Source: Cellulomonas soli (GTDB lineage: Bacteria > Actinomycetota > Actinomycetes > Actinomycetales > Cellulomonadaceae). Taken from it: a DNA stretch of 64,000 nt. A program made the translations under genes and the position numbers. The stretch is from assembly GCF_013409305.1 (NCBI RefSeq), contig NZ_JACBZJ010000001.1, positions 1,984,001-2,048,000 of the forward strand, given 5' to 3'. Shown piece by piece: positions 33,629-41,905 of the stretch (position 1 is the stretch's first letter; the number at the start of each line of letters is the position of its first letter). Under the pieces are notes generated by a model. That model saw nothing but the letters and a program-made list of their open reading frames with translations. It had not been told where the DNA came from and made no database searches.

Positions 33629-34918
33629 CTACGCCTCGGCGTAGTCGACGTACGGGTGCGCGAACTCCCGCCCCCAGAGCGTGGCCCGTTCGGCGCGGGT
33701 CAGCCCCACCTGGTCGCACACGTCGTCCCAGCCGTCGACGACCGCCGCACGGACGCGGCCGATGTTGTCGATGGCCTGCGCGTCCGTCAGCAGGAACTCG
33801 CCGGCGACCTCCCGGCACAGCCGCAGCTGGCTGGCGCGTCGGCCGTCGGCGGTGATGCCGATCGCCTGCGTGGCCGTGTTCGTCGAGCGGCGCTGCGGGG
33901 CGATGTCGTAGGCCGGTGTGAGCGACAGGCGCGTCCCGTCCCAGAAGGCCGCGTGGTTGCGCAGGTGATCGTCGGTGTTGCCGACGAGCACGTTGATCAC
34001 CAATCGTGTGAACAGCTCACGGAGCGTGCCGGGCACGTCGGCCCATGGTCCGGTGCGGACCTGCTGCGCCATGAGCGCGTAAGAGCCGTAGCGGGCGCTT
34101 GACTCCGACAGGCCCAGCACGGTCAGCATCGACAGCATCTGCCTCCGGGCGATGCCCGCCTGCCCGTCGGGTCCGGCCAGCGCCTGCCGGTCGAACCGTT
34201 CGACGAGCAGCACGTCCTTGCCGCCGGCGTGTACGACGGACACCGGTGCGACGTCGGCGCCCGCCCGTGCGGCGAGCAGCATCGCCGCACCTTCCGCCTT
34301 GACCACGGGCCGGTCGTCGGTGCTCGAGGAGAACTTGGCGATCAGGTGTCGGTCACCGTCGTGCAGCAGCGCCTTCGGGCGTGCGCCACCGATGCTCGTG
34401 CCGTGCCCGACGGCAGCCAGGGCGGGGGGCAGGTGCTCACCGCGCTCGACGAGTGCGGCCCCCTCCATGAGCTGGTCCAGGGACGCGCGCTGCTCGCGCG
34501 GCACGTACTGCGTCGGTGACTCCTGGAAGTCCAGTGCGCCGATGCGGTCGCTGCCTGAGCGGAGCAGGTAGGTGACCTCGGACAGATGGACGTCCGGGTC
34601 GTGGCCGACCTCGAGGTTGATGACACGGCGGCCCCACGCGTCCGGTGCGGCGTCTCGCAGGCACCCCGCGAGCGCCAGCGGGTCACGGTGGGCCACCCGG
34701 GTCGGGTCGAGCACCTCGGAGCCCAGTGGCAGCTCGGGCGGGTAGAGGGAGATCGCGTCCGGGCGGGCGCGGTAGCTGGCGGCGTACCGGAACGCGAGCA
34801 CGGGCTCGCCGGCCAGGGCCGTGCCCGTGGCCTGCAGCACACCGGCGACGACGGGCGACGTGGCTCCGGGCAGCCACACCCACACGTACGCGCGGGTGCC
34901 GGGCTGCTCAGAAATCAT
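33629..34918 (-). CDS. hipA: HipA-type Ser/Thr kinase toxin
   Basis: 429 residues. HipA family features: N-terminal couple domain with ISLYPPELPLG, the GGARPKALLHD glycine-rich loop (~170), K in HLIAKFSSS, catalytic INVLVGNTDDHLRNHAAF (~315) and metal-binding LTPAYDIAP. HipA kinases phosphorylate aminoacyl-tRNA synthetases and cause dormancy. All catalytic residues look intact. Overlaps the hipB gene by 11 bases and is held in check by it. Confidence 0.9.
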   Translation of the reverse strand: MISEQPGTRAYVWVWLPGATSPVVAGVLQATGTALAGEPVLAFRYAASYRARPDAISLYPPELPLGSEVLDPTRVAHRDPLALAGCLRDAAPDAWGRRVINLEVGHDPDVHLSEVTYLLRSGSDRIGALDFQESPTQYVPREQRASLDQLMEGAALVERGEHLPPALAAVGHGTSIGGARPKALLHDGDRHLIAKFSSSTDDRPVVKAEGAAMLLAARAGADVAPVSVVHAGGKDVLLVERFDRQALAGPDGQAGIARRQMLSMLTVLGLSESSARYGSYALMAQQVRTGPWADVPGTLRELFTRLVINVLVGNTDDHLRNHAAFWDGTRLSLTPAYDIAPQRRSTNTATQAIGITADGRRASQLRLCREVAGEFLLTDAQAIDNIGRVRAAVVDGWDDVCDQVGLTRAERATLWGREFAHPYVDYAEA

Positions 34919-35243
34919 CGCTGATCTCTGCCTTCGGCTGGCGTACCCGCTGGGGGAGGAGCGCGAGCGTCGCCCTGGTCCGGTCGGCGACCCCGGGCAG
35001 CTCTGCGGTGTCCACGCCGAAGAGTGGGACCCCGCACACGACTGCCGCTTCGAGCGCGGTGCCGAGGGCGGTGCCCGGAGCGCCCTTCTCGAGGCGGGCG
35101 ACGAGGGTCGGTGTCACCCCGATCCGCCCGGCCAGCTCGGCGGCGGTCCACCCGAGCTCTCGGCGGGCGATCGCGATTTGGGTGCCGAGTGCGCGCGCTG
35201 CGTCGAGCGTGGCCGGCAGGTACGTGTGAGTCCGCCTCGGCAC
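34908..35243 (-). CDS. hipB: HipB-like XRE antitoxin
   Basis: 111 residues. HTH at ~17-70: LGTQIAIARRELGWTAAELA, GRIGVTPTLVARLEKG. The C-terminal tail is flexible and ends AEISDDF. GTG start preceded by AGGAGG. Binds the operator upstream and neutralises HipA; the operon promoter is the AT-rich stretch ending near 35282. Confidence 0.88.
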   Translation of the reverse strand: MPRRTHTYLPATLDAARALGTQIAIARRELGWTAAELAGRIGVTPTLVARLEKGAPGTALGTALEAAVVCGVPLFGVDTAELPGVADRTRATLALLPQRVRQPKAEISDDF

Positions 35244-35265
35244 AAGTGACCTCCTATAGAACGCG

Positions 35266-35281
35266 ATTTACGTCTGTAAAT
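35266..35281. promoter_or_regulatory. HipB operator ATTTAC-GTCT-GTAAAT
   Basis: Perfect 6-bp arms around a 4-base spacer, 23 bases before the hipB GTG, within an unusually AT-rich stretch. TATAGA and TCTATG flank it on either side. Typical place for autoregulation by the antitoxin-toxin complex. The remainder of the gap up to 35456 has only a GTCAGG-CCTGAC palindrome (35305-35316) and the 21-bp repeat below. Confidence 0.65.
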
Positions 35282-35327
35282 ATCGGTCTATGATCGCTCG
35301 TGATGTCAGGCCTGACAAGACCTCGCC

Positions 35328-35348
35328 GGCTCGTGAGGCGGGACGGTC
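35328..35348 (+). repeat. 21-bp intergenic repeat, copy 1
   Basis: GGCTCGTGAGGCGGGACGGT plus C at 35328-35348 is identical to 36850-36870. Both copies lie in non-coding DNA, at the two outer ends of the lipoprotein gene pair. Origin unknown. Confidence 0.8.
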
Positions 35349-35456
35349 GGGCCGTCAGGCAGGTCAGAGCCGATGTGCTGCGCACAGCCCAGAAGAACTG
35401 GAGCAGAGCAAGAAGGGCGCCTCGCCCGACGTGCGTCGCGTCCGCGCACCGCCCGT

Positions 35457-35873
35457 TCAGCCGACGCCCTGGTCGAAGACGACCCAGCGTCCGTCCTGCT
35501 GCACCAGGAGGTAGCCCCAGCCGATCTGCTCGCCCTCGGGCAACGAGCCGTCGGAGCCGTGGACGACGACCTGGACCGGGACGCCGATGACGTCCTCGCC
35601 GTCGTGGCGGGTCCCCGCACCTGTGTCGGCGTACGGTTCGTCGATCTCGACCAGGTCGATCCGGGTGCCGAGCCAGGTCTCGGGGATCGCGCCGTCCTCG
35701 CTCAGGGTGGCCAGGGCGTCGCGATCGCGGGCGTTGATCGCCGCGACGTAGGCCTGGACGACCTCGGTCGGGTCGGCGTCCGTGGGTGGAACCGTGACGT
35801 GCTGCGGTTCGGAGCAGGCTGCCAGGGTCGTCGCGAGCAGGAGCAGCAGGGCTGTGCCGGCCGAGCGGGTCAT
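35457..35873 (-). CDS. Lipoprotein with NTF2-like domain
   Basis: 138 residues. Type II signal peptide MTRSAGTALLLLLATTLAAC with lipobox LAAC. The mature part (DPTEVVQAYVAAINARDRDALATLSED... GYLLVQQDGRWVVFDQ) has the helix-then-curved-sheet pattern of SnoaL/NTF2-like domains. Surface-anchored, function unknown. ATG 35873 is six bases after CACCCT (leaderless form). Confidence 0.8.
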   Translation of the reverse strand: MTRSAGTALLLLLATTLAACSEPQHVTVPPTDADPTEVVQAYVAAINARDRDALATLSEDGAIPETWLGTRIDLVEIDEPYADTGAGTRHDGEDVIGVPVQVVVHGSDGSLPEGEQIGWGYLLVQQDGRWVVFDQGVG

Positions 35874-35997
35874 GGGGGAAGGGTGCCACGCGCACCGTGC
35901 TGCCGGTGGGGGTTCGAGGCCACGACCTGCGAGTGCGTGTGGGCGGCGGCGTCGAGACGCCCATGTGCGTGAGGTGTCGCCGTTACTCTCGCCGAGC

Positions 35998-36804
35998 ATG
36001 GGGGATCACGGAAGTACCAGGGTGCGCCGGGTCGTCGCGGCGATGACCTCGTCCTTGCTCCTGACGCTCGCCGGCTGTGCCGCGGGTGCGGGCGCGGGTG
36101 ATGCCGACGGAGCCGTGGAGGCGCGGACGGAGCTCGTGGACTTCCTGCAGAAGACCGCGATGAGCGCCCACACGACCGACGTGAACGACGTCGCTCGCGC
36201 CGCCGTCGGGCTGCAGGGCCCGCGGCTGATCGGCATCGACCCTGCGGAGTCTCCGTCCGACTCGTCCATCGGGACGCTCACGTTCGTGGTGTGGGTGGCG
36301 GCGCCGCCGTACACGGGCACGGACCTGGATGCGGACCCCGATCCTGACCCCGTCCCGCGCTGCGTCGAGGTCGAGTTCGACCCGTGGGGCAAGGTGGGTG
36401 AGTTCGGCACGGACGACGGCCTCACGTCCGTGGAGTGCCCGGCCGACCTCACGGAGGTCGCACCCCCGCCTTCGGGCGAACCCGCGGCGGCCCCGAACGC
36501 GGAGGAGGCCATCAGGCAGGTGCTGGAGGCGCTGCCGGCGGACGACGCCGACGCGGATGCGATCGCGCAGCAGATCACCGCGTTGCTCGAGGAGCCGGAG
36601 GACGGGCGCCCGCTCGCGGAGGTGCAGGTCGAGGTCGACGGCACCAGCGTGGGGGTGGCGACGGGCGGGCCGGACGACTGCGTCATGCTCGTCCGGGGTG
36701 CGGCCGGCGTGTCCTACGTGCACGTCTCACCCGTCCAGCTGCAGCCGGGGGAGTCCGGCTGCAACCCGTGGACAGCCCTCGACCCGCCGCCACCGCCGCA
36801 CTGA
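35998..36804 (+). CDS. Secreted lipoprotein, unknown
   Basis: 268 residues. Signal peptide with lipobox LTLAGC (~residue 22-27). The mature part is acidic, with DADPDPDPVPR and a Pro-rich region; three cysteines (RCVEVE, VECPAD, DDCVML) and a C-terminal GCNPWTALD could form disulfides. No family found. TACTCT lies eight bases before the ATG. Divergent from the other lipoprotein gene. Confidence 0.7.
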   Translation: MGDHGSTRVRRVVAAMTSSLLLTLAGCAAGAGAGDADGAVEARTELVDFLQKTAMSAHTTDVNDVARAAVGLQGPRLIGIDPAESPSDSSIGTLTFVVWVAAPPYTGTDLDADPDPDPVPRCVEVEFDPWGKVGEFGTDDGLTSVECPADLTEVAPPPSGEPAAAPNAEEAIRQVLEALPADDADADAIAQQITALLEEPEDGRPLAEVQVEVDGTSVGVATGGPDDCVMLVRGAAGVSYVHVSPVQLQPGESGCNPWTALDPPPPPH

Positions 36805-36849
36805 TCACGCGGGGACGGGTGCGCCCGCCCCGGTGGTCCCGGGACGGGC

Positions 36850-36870
36850 GGCTCGTGAGGCGGGACGGTC
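36850..36870 (+). repeat. 21-bp intergenic repeat, copy 2
   Basis: Identical to 35328-35348; lies between the lipoprotein stop and the end of the sulfatase operon. Followed by CGTACG. Confidence 0.8.
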
Positions 36871-36876
36871 CGTACG

Positions 36877-37041
36877 TCAGTCGCGGCGGTCGCCACGCCG
36901 GTCGCGGCGGTCCTCGCGGCGGTCGCTGCGGCGGTTGACGCCGTGCGAGACGACGGCCGCGGTGCCGACGACAGCGGCCGTGCGGGCGACGGGTGCGCCG
37001 ATGACGCCTCGGCGGGCGACGCGTGCTGCGCGCAGTGGCAT
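36877..37041 (-). CDS. Small basic protein with D-R-R repeat tail
   Basis: 54 residues. MPLRAARVARRGVIGAPVAR then a hydrophobic TAAVVGTAAVVSHGV and a tail of DRR/EDR repeats. It begins one base after the stop of the DUF6325 gene, so is translated with it. Small proteins of this design (short hydrophobic core plus charged tail) commonly follow DUF6325 genes in actinobacteria; function unknown. The tail DNA is a run of CGGCGGTC-type repeats. Confidence 0.6.
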   Translation of the reverse strand: MPLRAARVARRGVIGAPVARTAAVVGTAAVVSHGVNRRSDRREDRRDRRGDRRD

Positions 37042-37042
37042 G

Positions 37043-37507
37043 TCAGTTCCCTTCCTCGGAGGCCAGCTCGGCCTCGATGGATGCGGCGATCGCCTGGATC
37101 GGGATGCGCCCGGCGGCGATGAGCTGACCGCCGGCGCGTCGTGCGGCGGCACCGAACGGCGCTGCCCACAGGTTCTCGTAGACCAGCACGCCGGCCACCG
37201 AGTCGGGCTCCATGGCCGCGGCGAGCATGTCGACGTCCTCGGCGGCGAGCAGCTCGGCGATCTGCGTCTCGAACACGCGGATCTCCGCCTCGTCCTCGAG
37301 GTCGTCGATCTCCACCGCGTCCACGGAGCCGTCGGCGTTCTTCTGGAGCACCAGCAGGTCGAGCACGCGGATCGTGCCGGCCTCGGACAGACGGGCGAGC
37401 TCGTCGACGACCTCACCGGTGAAGTTCTGCTGACCTGCCGGGAACTCCAGCATCAGGTAGTCGACGGGGCCCAGCTCGTCGAGCGTGGGCTCGCGGTCGT
37501 CGTTCAT
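37043..37507 (-). CDS. DUF6325 family protein
   Basis: 154 residues with the family pattern: LGPVDYLMLEFPAGQQNFTG, VVDELARLSEAGTIRVLDLL, VLQKNADGSVDAVEIDDLED and the C-terminal AGVLVYENLWAAPFGAAARR, then GRIPIQAI. Cytoplasmic, function unknown, often encoded near DUF1269 proteins and stress genes. GAGGAGC precedes ATG 37507. Third gene of the sulfatase operon. Confidence 0.85.
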   Translation of the reverse strand: MNDDREPTLDELGPVDYLMLEFPAGQQNFTGEVVDELARLSEAGTIRVLDLLVLQKNADGSVDAVEIDDLEDEAEIRVFETQIAELLAAEDVDMLAAAMEPDSVAGVLVYENLWAAPFGAAARRAGGQLIAAGRIPIQAIAASIEAELASEEGN

Positions 37508-37525
37508 GTCGTGCTCCTCTCCGTG

Positions 37526-37565
37526 GGTCGTGCGGGGTCGTGCGAGGTCGTGCGAGGTCGTGCGG
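37526..37565. repeat. Four tandem copies of a 10-bp unit GGTCGTGCGR
   Basis: Perfect units at 37526-35, 37536-45, 37546-55 and 37556-65, then a degenerate fifth. They occupy the 73-base gap between the sulfatase stop and the DUF6325 start, just upstream of the latter's ribosome site, and could affect read-through or translation of the distal genes. Confidence 0.85.
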
Positions 37566-37580
37566 GGGCGTGCACCGGGG

Positions 37581-40484
37581 TCAGCCGGCGGCCCCGTGGG
37601 CGAGCGCCGCTTGGGCGGTCGCCTCGTGCAGGTCGAGCTCGGCGTCGTGCGCACCCGGTGCGAGGTCGAACACCACCTGGCGCACGGTGCCGGTGAACGC
37701 GTACGGCGCCCGGTCCTCGTAGTCGAGGTCGACCACGCCGCCGTTGTCCCGGCCGATGTCCAGGCCCGCGTAGGTGCTGAACAGCAGACCGACGGTGCGC
37801 GGGAGGTCGCCCTCGCCGATCTGCTGGTCGTCGGCCCACAGGGTCACGTGCCCGCCGGTGCCCGGGACCGCCTTGTCGGCGTCGAAGCGCATGGTCAGCG
37901 TGACGTCGCCCGTGGGGACGGGCACCGTGGAGGTCTGCCGGTAGGTCTCCACCCCGAGGAACTGGTAGGTGTGGTTGAGCAGCCCGTTCTCGTCGATCCA
38001 CAGGGCGAAGCCCCCGATGAAGTCCGCGAACGCCACGAGCACCCCCTGGGCGCCGCTCTCCGGCACGTGCACGGCCGCCTCGATGGCGTACGACCGGCCG
38101 TAGATGCGCGGGATCATCGTGGTCTGCACGTTCTGCACGTCACCGGCGAAGGTGTACCGGGTCCGCGTCGGCATCGGCGGCAGCATCCCGAAGAACACCG
38201 CGAACCCACCGAGCAGCGGCAGCACGCGGTGACGTTCGGCCTCCGCCCAGAACAGCTCGACCAGCTCGGCGACCTTCTCCGGACGGTCGGCCGCCAGGTC
38301 GTGCGCCTGCGAGAAGTCGTCGGGCAGGAAGTACAGCTCCCACACGTCCGCGTCGGGGTCCCAGCCGCTGCCCGGACCGAACCGCGACAGGGTCGCCGCC
38401 GAGAAGTCCCAGGGCATCTTGTCGAGCTTGGTGCAGGCCCACCAGCCGTCCTTGTAGATCGCCCGGCTGCCGTACATCTCGAAGTACTGCACGGTGTGCT
38501 GCTCGTCGGCGTCCGGTGCGTCGAACGTGTACGCGAAGCTGGTGCCGTCCAGCGGCTCCTGCCCGATCCCGTCGACCACCGTCGGCGTCGGCAGCCCCAC
38601 GACCTCCAGGATCGTGGGCACCACGTCGATGCAGTGCGTGAACTGCGTGCGCAGGGCCCCGCCGCCGGCGATCCGCCTCGGCCAGGCGATCACCATCGGG
38701 TCACGGGTGCCGCCCAGGTGCGAGGCCATCTGCTTGCCCCACTGGAACGGCGTGTTGTTCGCGTGCGCCCAGGCCGCGGAGAAGTGCGGTGCGGTGTGGA
38801 AGCCGCCCAGCTCCGCGATGCCGCCGTACTTGTCGATGAGCTCCGTCTGCTCCTCGGCGTCGAGGACGAGTCCGTTGAAGAACGTCGTCTCGTTGAACGA
38901 CCCGGTGACCGTGCCCTCCATCGAGGCGCCGTTGTCGCCCCAGATGTAGATGACCAGGGTGTTGTCCAGCTCGCCCATCTCCTCGACGGCGTCCAGCAGC
39001 CGGCCCACGTTCCAGTCGGCGTTCTCCGAGAACCCGGCGAACACCTCCATCTGCCGCGCGTACAGCCGCTTCTCGGCGTCCGAGAGGCTCTCCCACGCCG
39101 GGTAGGCCTCGGGGCGCGCGGTCAGCTCGGCGTCCTGCGGGACGACACCGAGCCGCTTCTGCCGCTCGAGCGTCTTCTCCCGGTAGACGTCCCAGCCCTC
39201 GTCGAACTGCCCGGCGTACCGGTCCGCCCAGGCCTTCGCCACGTGGTGCGGCGCATGCGTGGCGCCCGTGGAGTAGTACACGAACCACGGCTTCTCGGCG
39301 TCCTGCGCGCGCACGGCGTGCAGCCACTCGACGGCCTTGTCGGTGATGTCGTCCGGGAAGTAGTACAGCGCGCCGTCGGTCCCCTCGGGGACACCCAGGG
39401 TGGAGTTGTCCTGCGTGATGATCGGGTCGTACTGCCCGGCCGCACCGGTGAGGAACCCCCACCAGTGGTCGAACCCCCAGCCCGTGGGCCAGTGGTCGAA
39501 GGACCCGGCGGCGCCCATCTCCCGACCGGGGGTCATGTGCCACTTGCCGAAGCCGCCGGTGACGTACCCGTTCTCCTTGAGGATCCGCGGCAGCGCCGTG
39601 CACGCCTTCGGGCGGGTGCCGGTGTAGCCGGGGAAGGGTCCGGGGAACTCGGCGATCCCGCCCATGCCGACCCGGTGGTGGTTGCGTCCGGTGAGCAGCG
39701 CGGCACGCGTCGGGGAGCACACGGCGGTGACGTGGAACCGGTTGTAGGTGACGCCCTGCTGCTGCACGCGGGTCAGGTTCGGGGTGCGGATCTGGCCGCC
39801 GAACGTGTCCGGCCCGCCGAACCCGGCGTCGTCGATGAGCACGATCAGCACGTTCGGCGCGTCGTCCGGTGCCTTCACCGGTGCCACGAGCGTCCAGTCG
39901 CCGACCGAGTCGTCGATGGTGTGCCCGGCCACCCCGCCGAACGGCTTGTCCGGCACGGGCAGGACCGTGCGGTCCGGGGTGAACTTCCCCATGGCCTCGG
40001 CGAGGGCGTCCTTGAGCTCGTCGATGCCGCCCTCGTCCGACTCGACGACGGACCGTAGCGGTGCACCGGCCAGGGCCTGCGAGACCGCGAGCCGCTCGTC
40101 GGCGGGGAACACGCCGATCACCACGGCGGTGCCGTCCTTGAGTGCCGCCCCGACCTGATCCTGGATCGCACCGGTCAGCCGGTGGCCCGCGAACCGACCG
40201 ACCACCGCGCCGGCCGCGGCGCCCACGGCCACCGAGGCGAGCATCGCCGGGGCGAACAGGCCGACGAGCACCCCCACGCCACCACCCCAGCCCGCACCGC
40301 GGCGGCCCAGGTGGTTGCCGGTGTCCAGCAGGCGCGGGCTGCCGTCGGCGTCCTTGCCGACCAGGATCATCCCGTGACTGTGCAGGTCCCGGGCGGCGAC
40401 CTTGTCGGCCAGCGACCGGAACTCCCGCTCGGCGAGGTCCACGTCCTGGTACCCCGCGACCATCAGCATCTTCGTCTCACTCAT
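37581..40484 (-). CDS. Cys-type sulfatase with N-terminal DUF1269-like membrane domain
   Basis: 967 residues, much longer than ordinary sulfatases. Residues ~1-165 are a DUF1269-like module: MLMVAGYQDVDLAEREFRSL, a glycine-zipper membrane helix pair (~66-100) and VVIGVFPADERLAV. From ~205 a complete sulfatase: NVLIVLIDDAGFGG (metal Asp 218, 219), the formylglycine motif C-S-P-T-R with Cys 256, GFGKWHMTPG, HAPHH and IWGDNGAS. The C-terminal ~220 residues are a beta-sandwich-like domain. The Cys-type motif fits the adjacent radical SAM maturase. No Sec signal is seen. Start overlaps the maturase stop by eight bases. Confidence 0.9.
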   Translation of the reverse strand: MSETKMLMVAGYQDVDLAEREFRSLADKVAARDLHSHGMILVGKDADGSPRLLDTGNHLGRRGAGWGGGVGVLVGLFAPAMLASVAVGAAAGAVVGRFAGHRLTGAIQDQVGAALKDGTAVVIGVFPADERLAVSQALAGAPLRSVVESDEGGIDELKDALAEAMGKFTPDRTVLPVPDKPFGGVAGHTIDDSVGDWTLVAPVKAPDDAPNVLIVLIDDAGFGGPDTFGGQIRTPNLTRVQQQGVTYNRFHVTAVCSPTRAALLTGRNHHRVGMGGIAEFPGPFPGYTGTRPKACTALPRILKENGYVTGGFGKWHMTPGREMGAAGSFDHWPTGWGFDHWWGFLTGAAGQYDPIITQDNSTLGVPEGTDGALYYFPDDITDKAVEWLHAVRAQDAEKPWFVYYSTGATHAPHHVAKAWADRYAGQFDEGWDVYREKTLERQKRLGVVPQDAELTARPEAYPAWESLSDAEKRLYARQMEVFAGFSENADWNVGRLLDAVEEMGELDNTLVIYIWGDNGASMEGTVTGSFNETTFFNGLVLDAEEQTELIDKYGGIAELGGFHTAPHFSAAWAHANNTPFQWGKQMASHLGGTRDPMVIAWPRRIAGGGALRTQFTHCIDVVPTILEVVGLPTPTVVDGIGQEPLDGTSFAYTFDAPDADEQHTVQYFEMYGSRAIYKDGWWACTKLDKMPWDFSAATLSRFGPGSGWDPDADVWELYFLPDDFSQAHDLAADRPEKVAELVELFWAEAERHRVLPLLGGFAVFFGMLPPMPTRTRYTFAGDVQNVQTTMIPRIYGRSYAIEAAVHVPESGAQGVLVAFADFIGGFALWIDENGLLNHTYQFLGVETYRQTSTVPVPTGDVTLTMRFDADKAVPGTGGHVTLWADDQQIGEGDLPRTVGLLFSTYAGLDIGRDNGGVVDLDYEDRAPYAFTGTVRQVVFDLAPGAHDAELDLHEATAQAALAHGAAG

Positions 40485-41694
40485 GACCTGCTCCTGTGTC
40501 GGGTCCGGCGGTGTACGAGTCCATGACGTCGTCGGCGTAGCGGCCCTGACGCACGAGGTCAGCCATCGCGCGCATGGGTCCGTCGACGTGCCGGAAGAAG
40601 GCGAGGTAGCCCTCGCAGAGGTAGTTCACGGGCGGCTCACCGTCACCCGCGGGGACGAACCGGTCCTTGGGGCACCCGCCGTTGCAGGCGAAGAGCACCT
40701 CGCACTCGCGGCACCGCGTCGGCAGCGTGTCGCGCTTCGCCTGGCCGAACGCGACCTGGCGCGGGCTGTCGACGATCTGCAGCAGCGTGCGGCCGTCGGC
40801 CAGGTTGCCGATCAGGTGCTCCGGCGAGACGAAGTGGTCGCACGAGTAGACGTCCCCGTTGTGCTCGAGCGCGACCGAGCGTCCGCACGTCTCGGCCTGC
40901 ACGCACAGGCCCGCCTCCGGCATGCCGAGCCAGTGCGCCAGGGCCGTGTCGAACGACTGCACGAAGACCGTCCCGACGTCGTGGCGCACCCACTCCTCGA
41001 ACACCTCGACGAGGAACTGCCCGTAGGCGTCGCCCGTCACCGTGCGCCGGCTGACACCGGCACCCTCCCGTTCGACGATCGGGATCAGCTGCACGAACGT
41101 GGCGCCGAGCTCGTCGCGCAGGAACCGGTACACCTCGGTGCCGTGGCCGGCGTTCGCCGCGTTCACGGTCGTCAGCGCGTTCCAGTCGACCTCGTGCCGG
41201 CGCAGCACGTCGATCCCGCGCACCACCCGGTCGAACGTCGGCTTGCCGCCCTTGTCGGTGCGGAACGCGTCGTGCATGGCGCGTGGGCCGTCGATCGAGG
41301 CCCCCACGAGGAAGCCCTCGCGGGCGAGGAAGCCGCCCCAGCGGTCGTCGAGCAGCGTCGCGTTCGTCTGCAGCGTGTTGAGCACCTGCTGGCCGGGCAT
41401 CGCGTACGCGCGCTCCAGCTCCAGGACCCGCTCGAAGAACTCGAGGCCCATGAGCGTGGGCTCACCGCCCTGGAACGCCACGACGACCTCGTCGGCACCG
41501 CGATGGGCCTCGAGCAGCCCGCTCACGTAGCGCTCGAGCACCTCGTCGTTCATCCGGAACGAGCTACCGGCGTACAGCTGCTCCTTCGCCAGGTAGAAGC
41601 AGTACTCGCAGTCGAGGTTGCAGATCGCACCGACGGGCTTGGTCATCACGTGGAAGGCGCGCGGCACGGCTCGTGCCGGGTCGGCAGTCAGCAT
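40477..41694 (-). CDS. Anaerobic sulfatase-maturating radical SAM enzyme (anSME)
   Basis: 405 residues. The radical SAM cluster CNLDCEYC (Cys 25, 29, 32) follows a typical FHVMTKPVGAI; next come VVVAFQGGEPTLMG and TNATLLDDRW. A SPASM domain in the last third carries the auxiliary-cluster cysteines: CVQAETCGRSVALEHNGDVY, then SCDHF and CRECEVLFACNGGCPKDRF. anSMEs oxidise the active-site Cys of sulfatases to formylglycine without oxygen. Gene order and overlap with the sulfatase make it the dedicated maturase. GAGGGAGG precedes ATG 41694. Confidence 0.92.
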   Translation of the reverse strand: MLTADPARAVPRAFHVMTKPVGAICNLDCEYCFYLAKEQLYAGSSFRMNDEVLERYVSGLLEAHRGADEVVVAFQGGEPTLMGLEFFERVLELERAYAMPGQQVLNTLQTNATLLDDRWGGFLAREGFLVGASIDGPRAMHDAFRTDKGGKPTFDRVVRGIDVLRRHEVDWNALTTVNAANAGHGTEVYRFLRDELGATFVQLIPIVEREGAGVSRRTVTGDAYGQFLVEVFEEWVRHDVGTVFVQSFDTALAHWLGMPEAGLCVQAETCGRSVALEHNGDVYSCDHFVSPEHLIGNLADGRTLLQIVDSPRQVAFGQAKRDTLPTRCRECEVLFACNGGCPKDRFVPAGDGEPPVNYLCEGYLAFFRHVDGPMRAMADLVRQGRYADDVMDSYTAGPDTGAGHE

Positions 41695-41745
41695 CAGGCC
41701 TCCCTCGTCCGTGCTCCCGATGGTCGTCCGGTCGGGTCGTGGGCG

Positions 41746-41767
41746 AATCCTCCGGATCGGATGAACG
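41746..41767. promoter_or_regulatory. Dyad motif ATCCTCCGGATCGG-ATGA (copy 1)
   Basis: AATCCTCCGGATCGG followed by ATGAACG lies between the divergent maturase and LuxR genes. The same pattern ATCCnCCG(G)ATC-n-G(A/G)TGA occurs at 44178-44200 and, inverted, at 44735-44757. Likely binding site of the LuxR protein encoded here. Confidence 0.6.
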
Positions 41768-41905
41768 TGGGGGACGGAGGGCGAGGAGCCCGGTCCACGG
41801 CGACAGCCGGTGGCCGCGGTGCCACCATGGCCGGAGGGTGGTGCGCGAGCGGGCTCCGCGCACCCCAGGGCCGGGGCGGAGCGGCTCCGGACGCAGGGAG
41901 ACGAC

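Noticed and set aside
36877..37000. CGGCGGTC-type repeats as a CRISPR or regulatory array
   Set aside because: They are the codons of the D-R-R tail of a small protein; no spacers.
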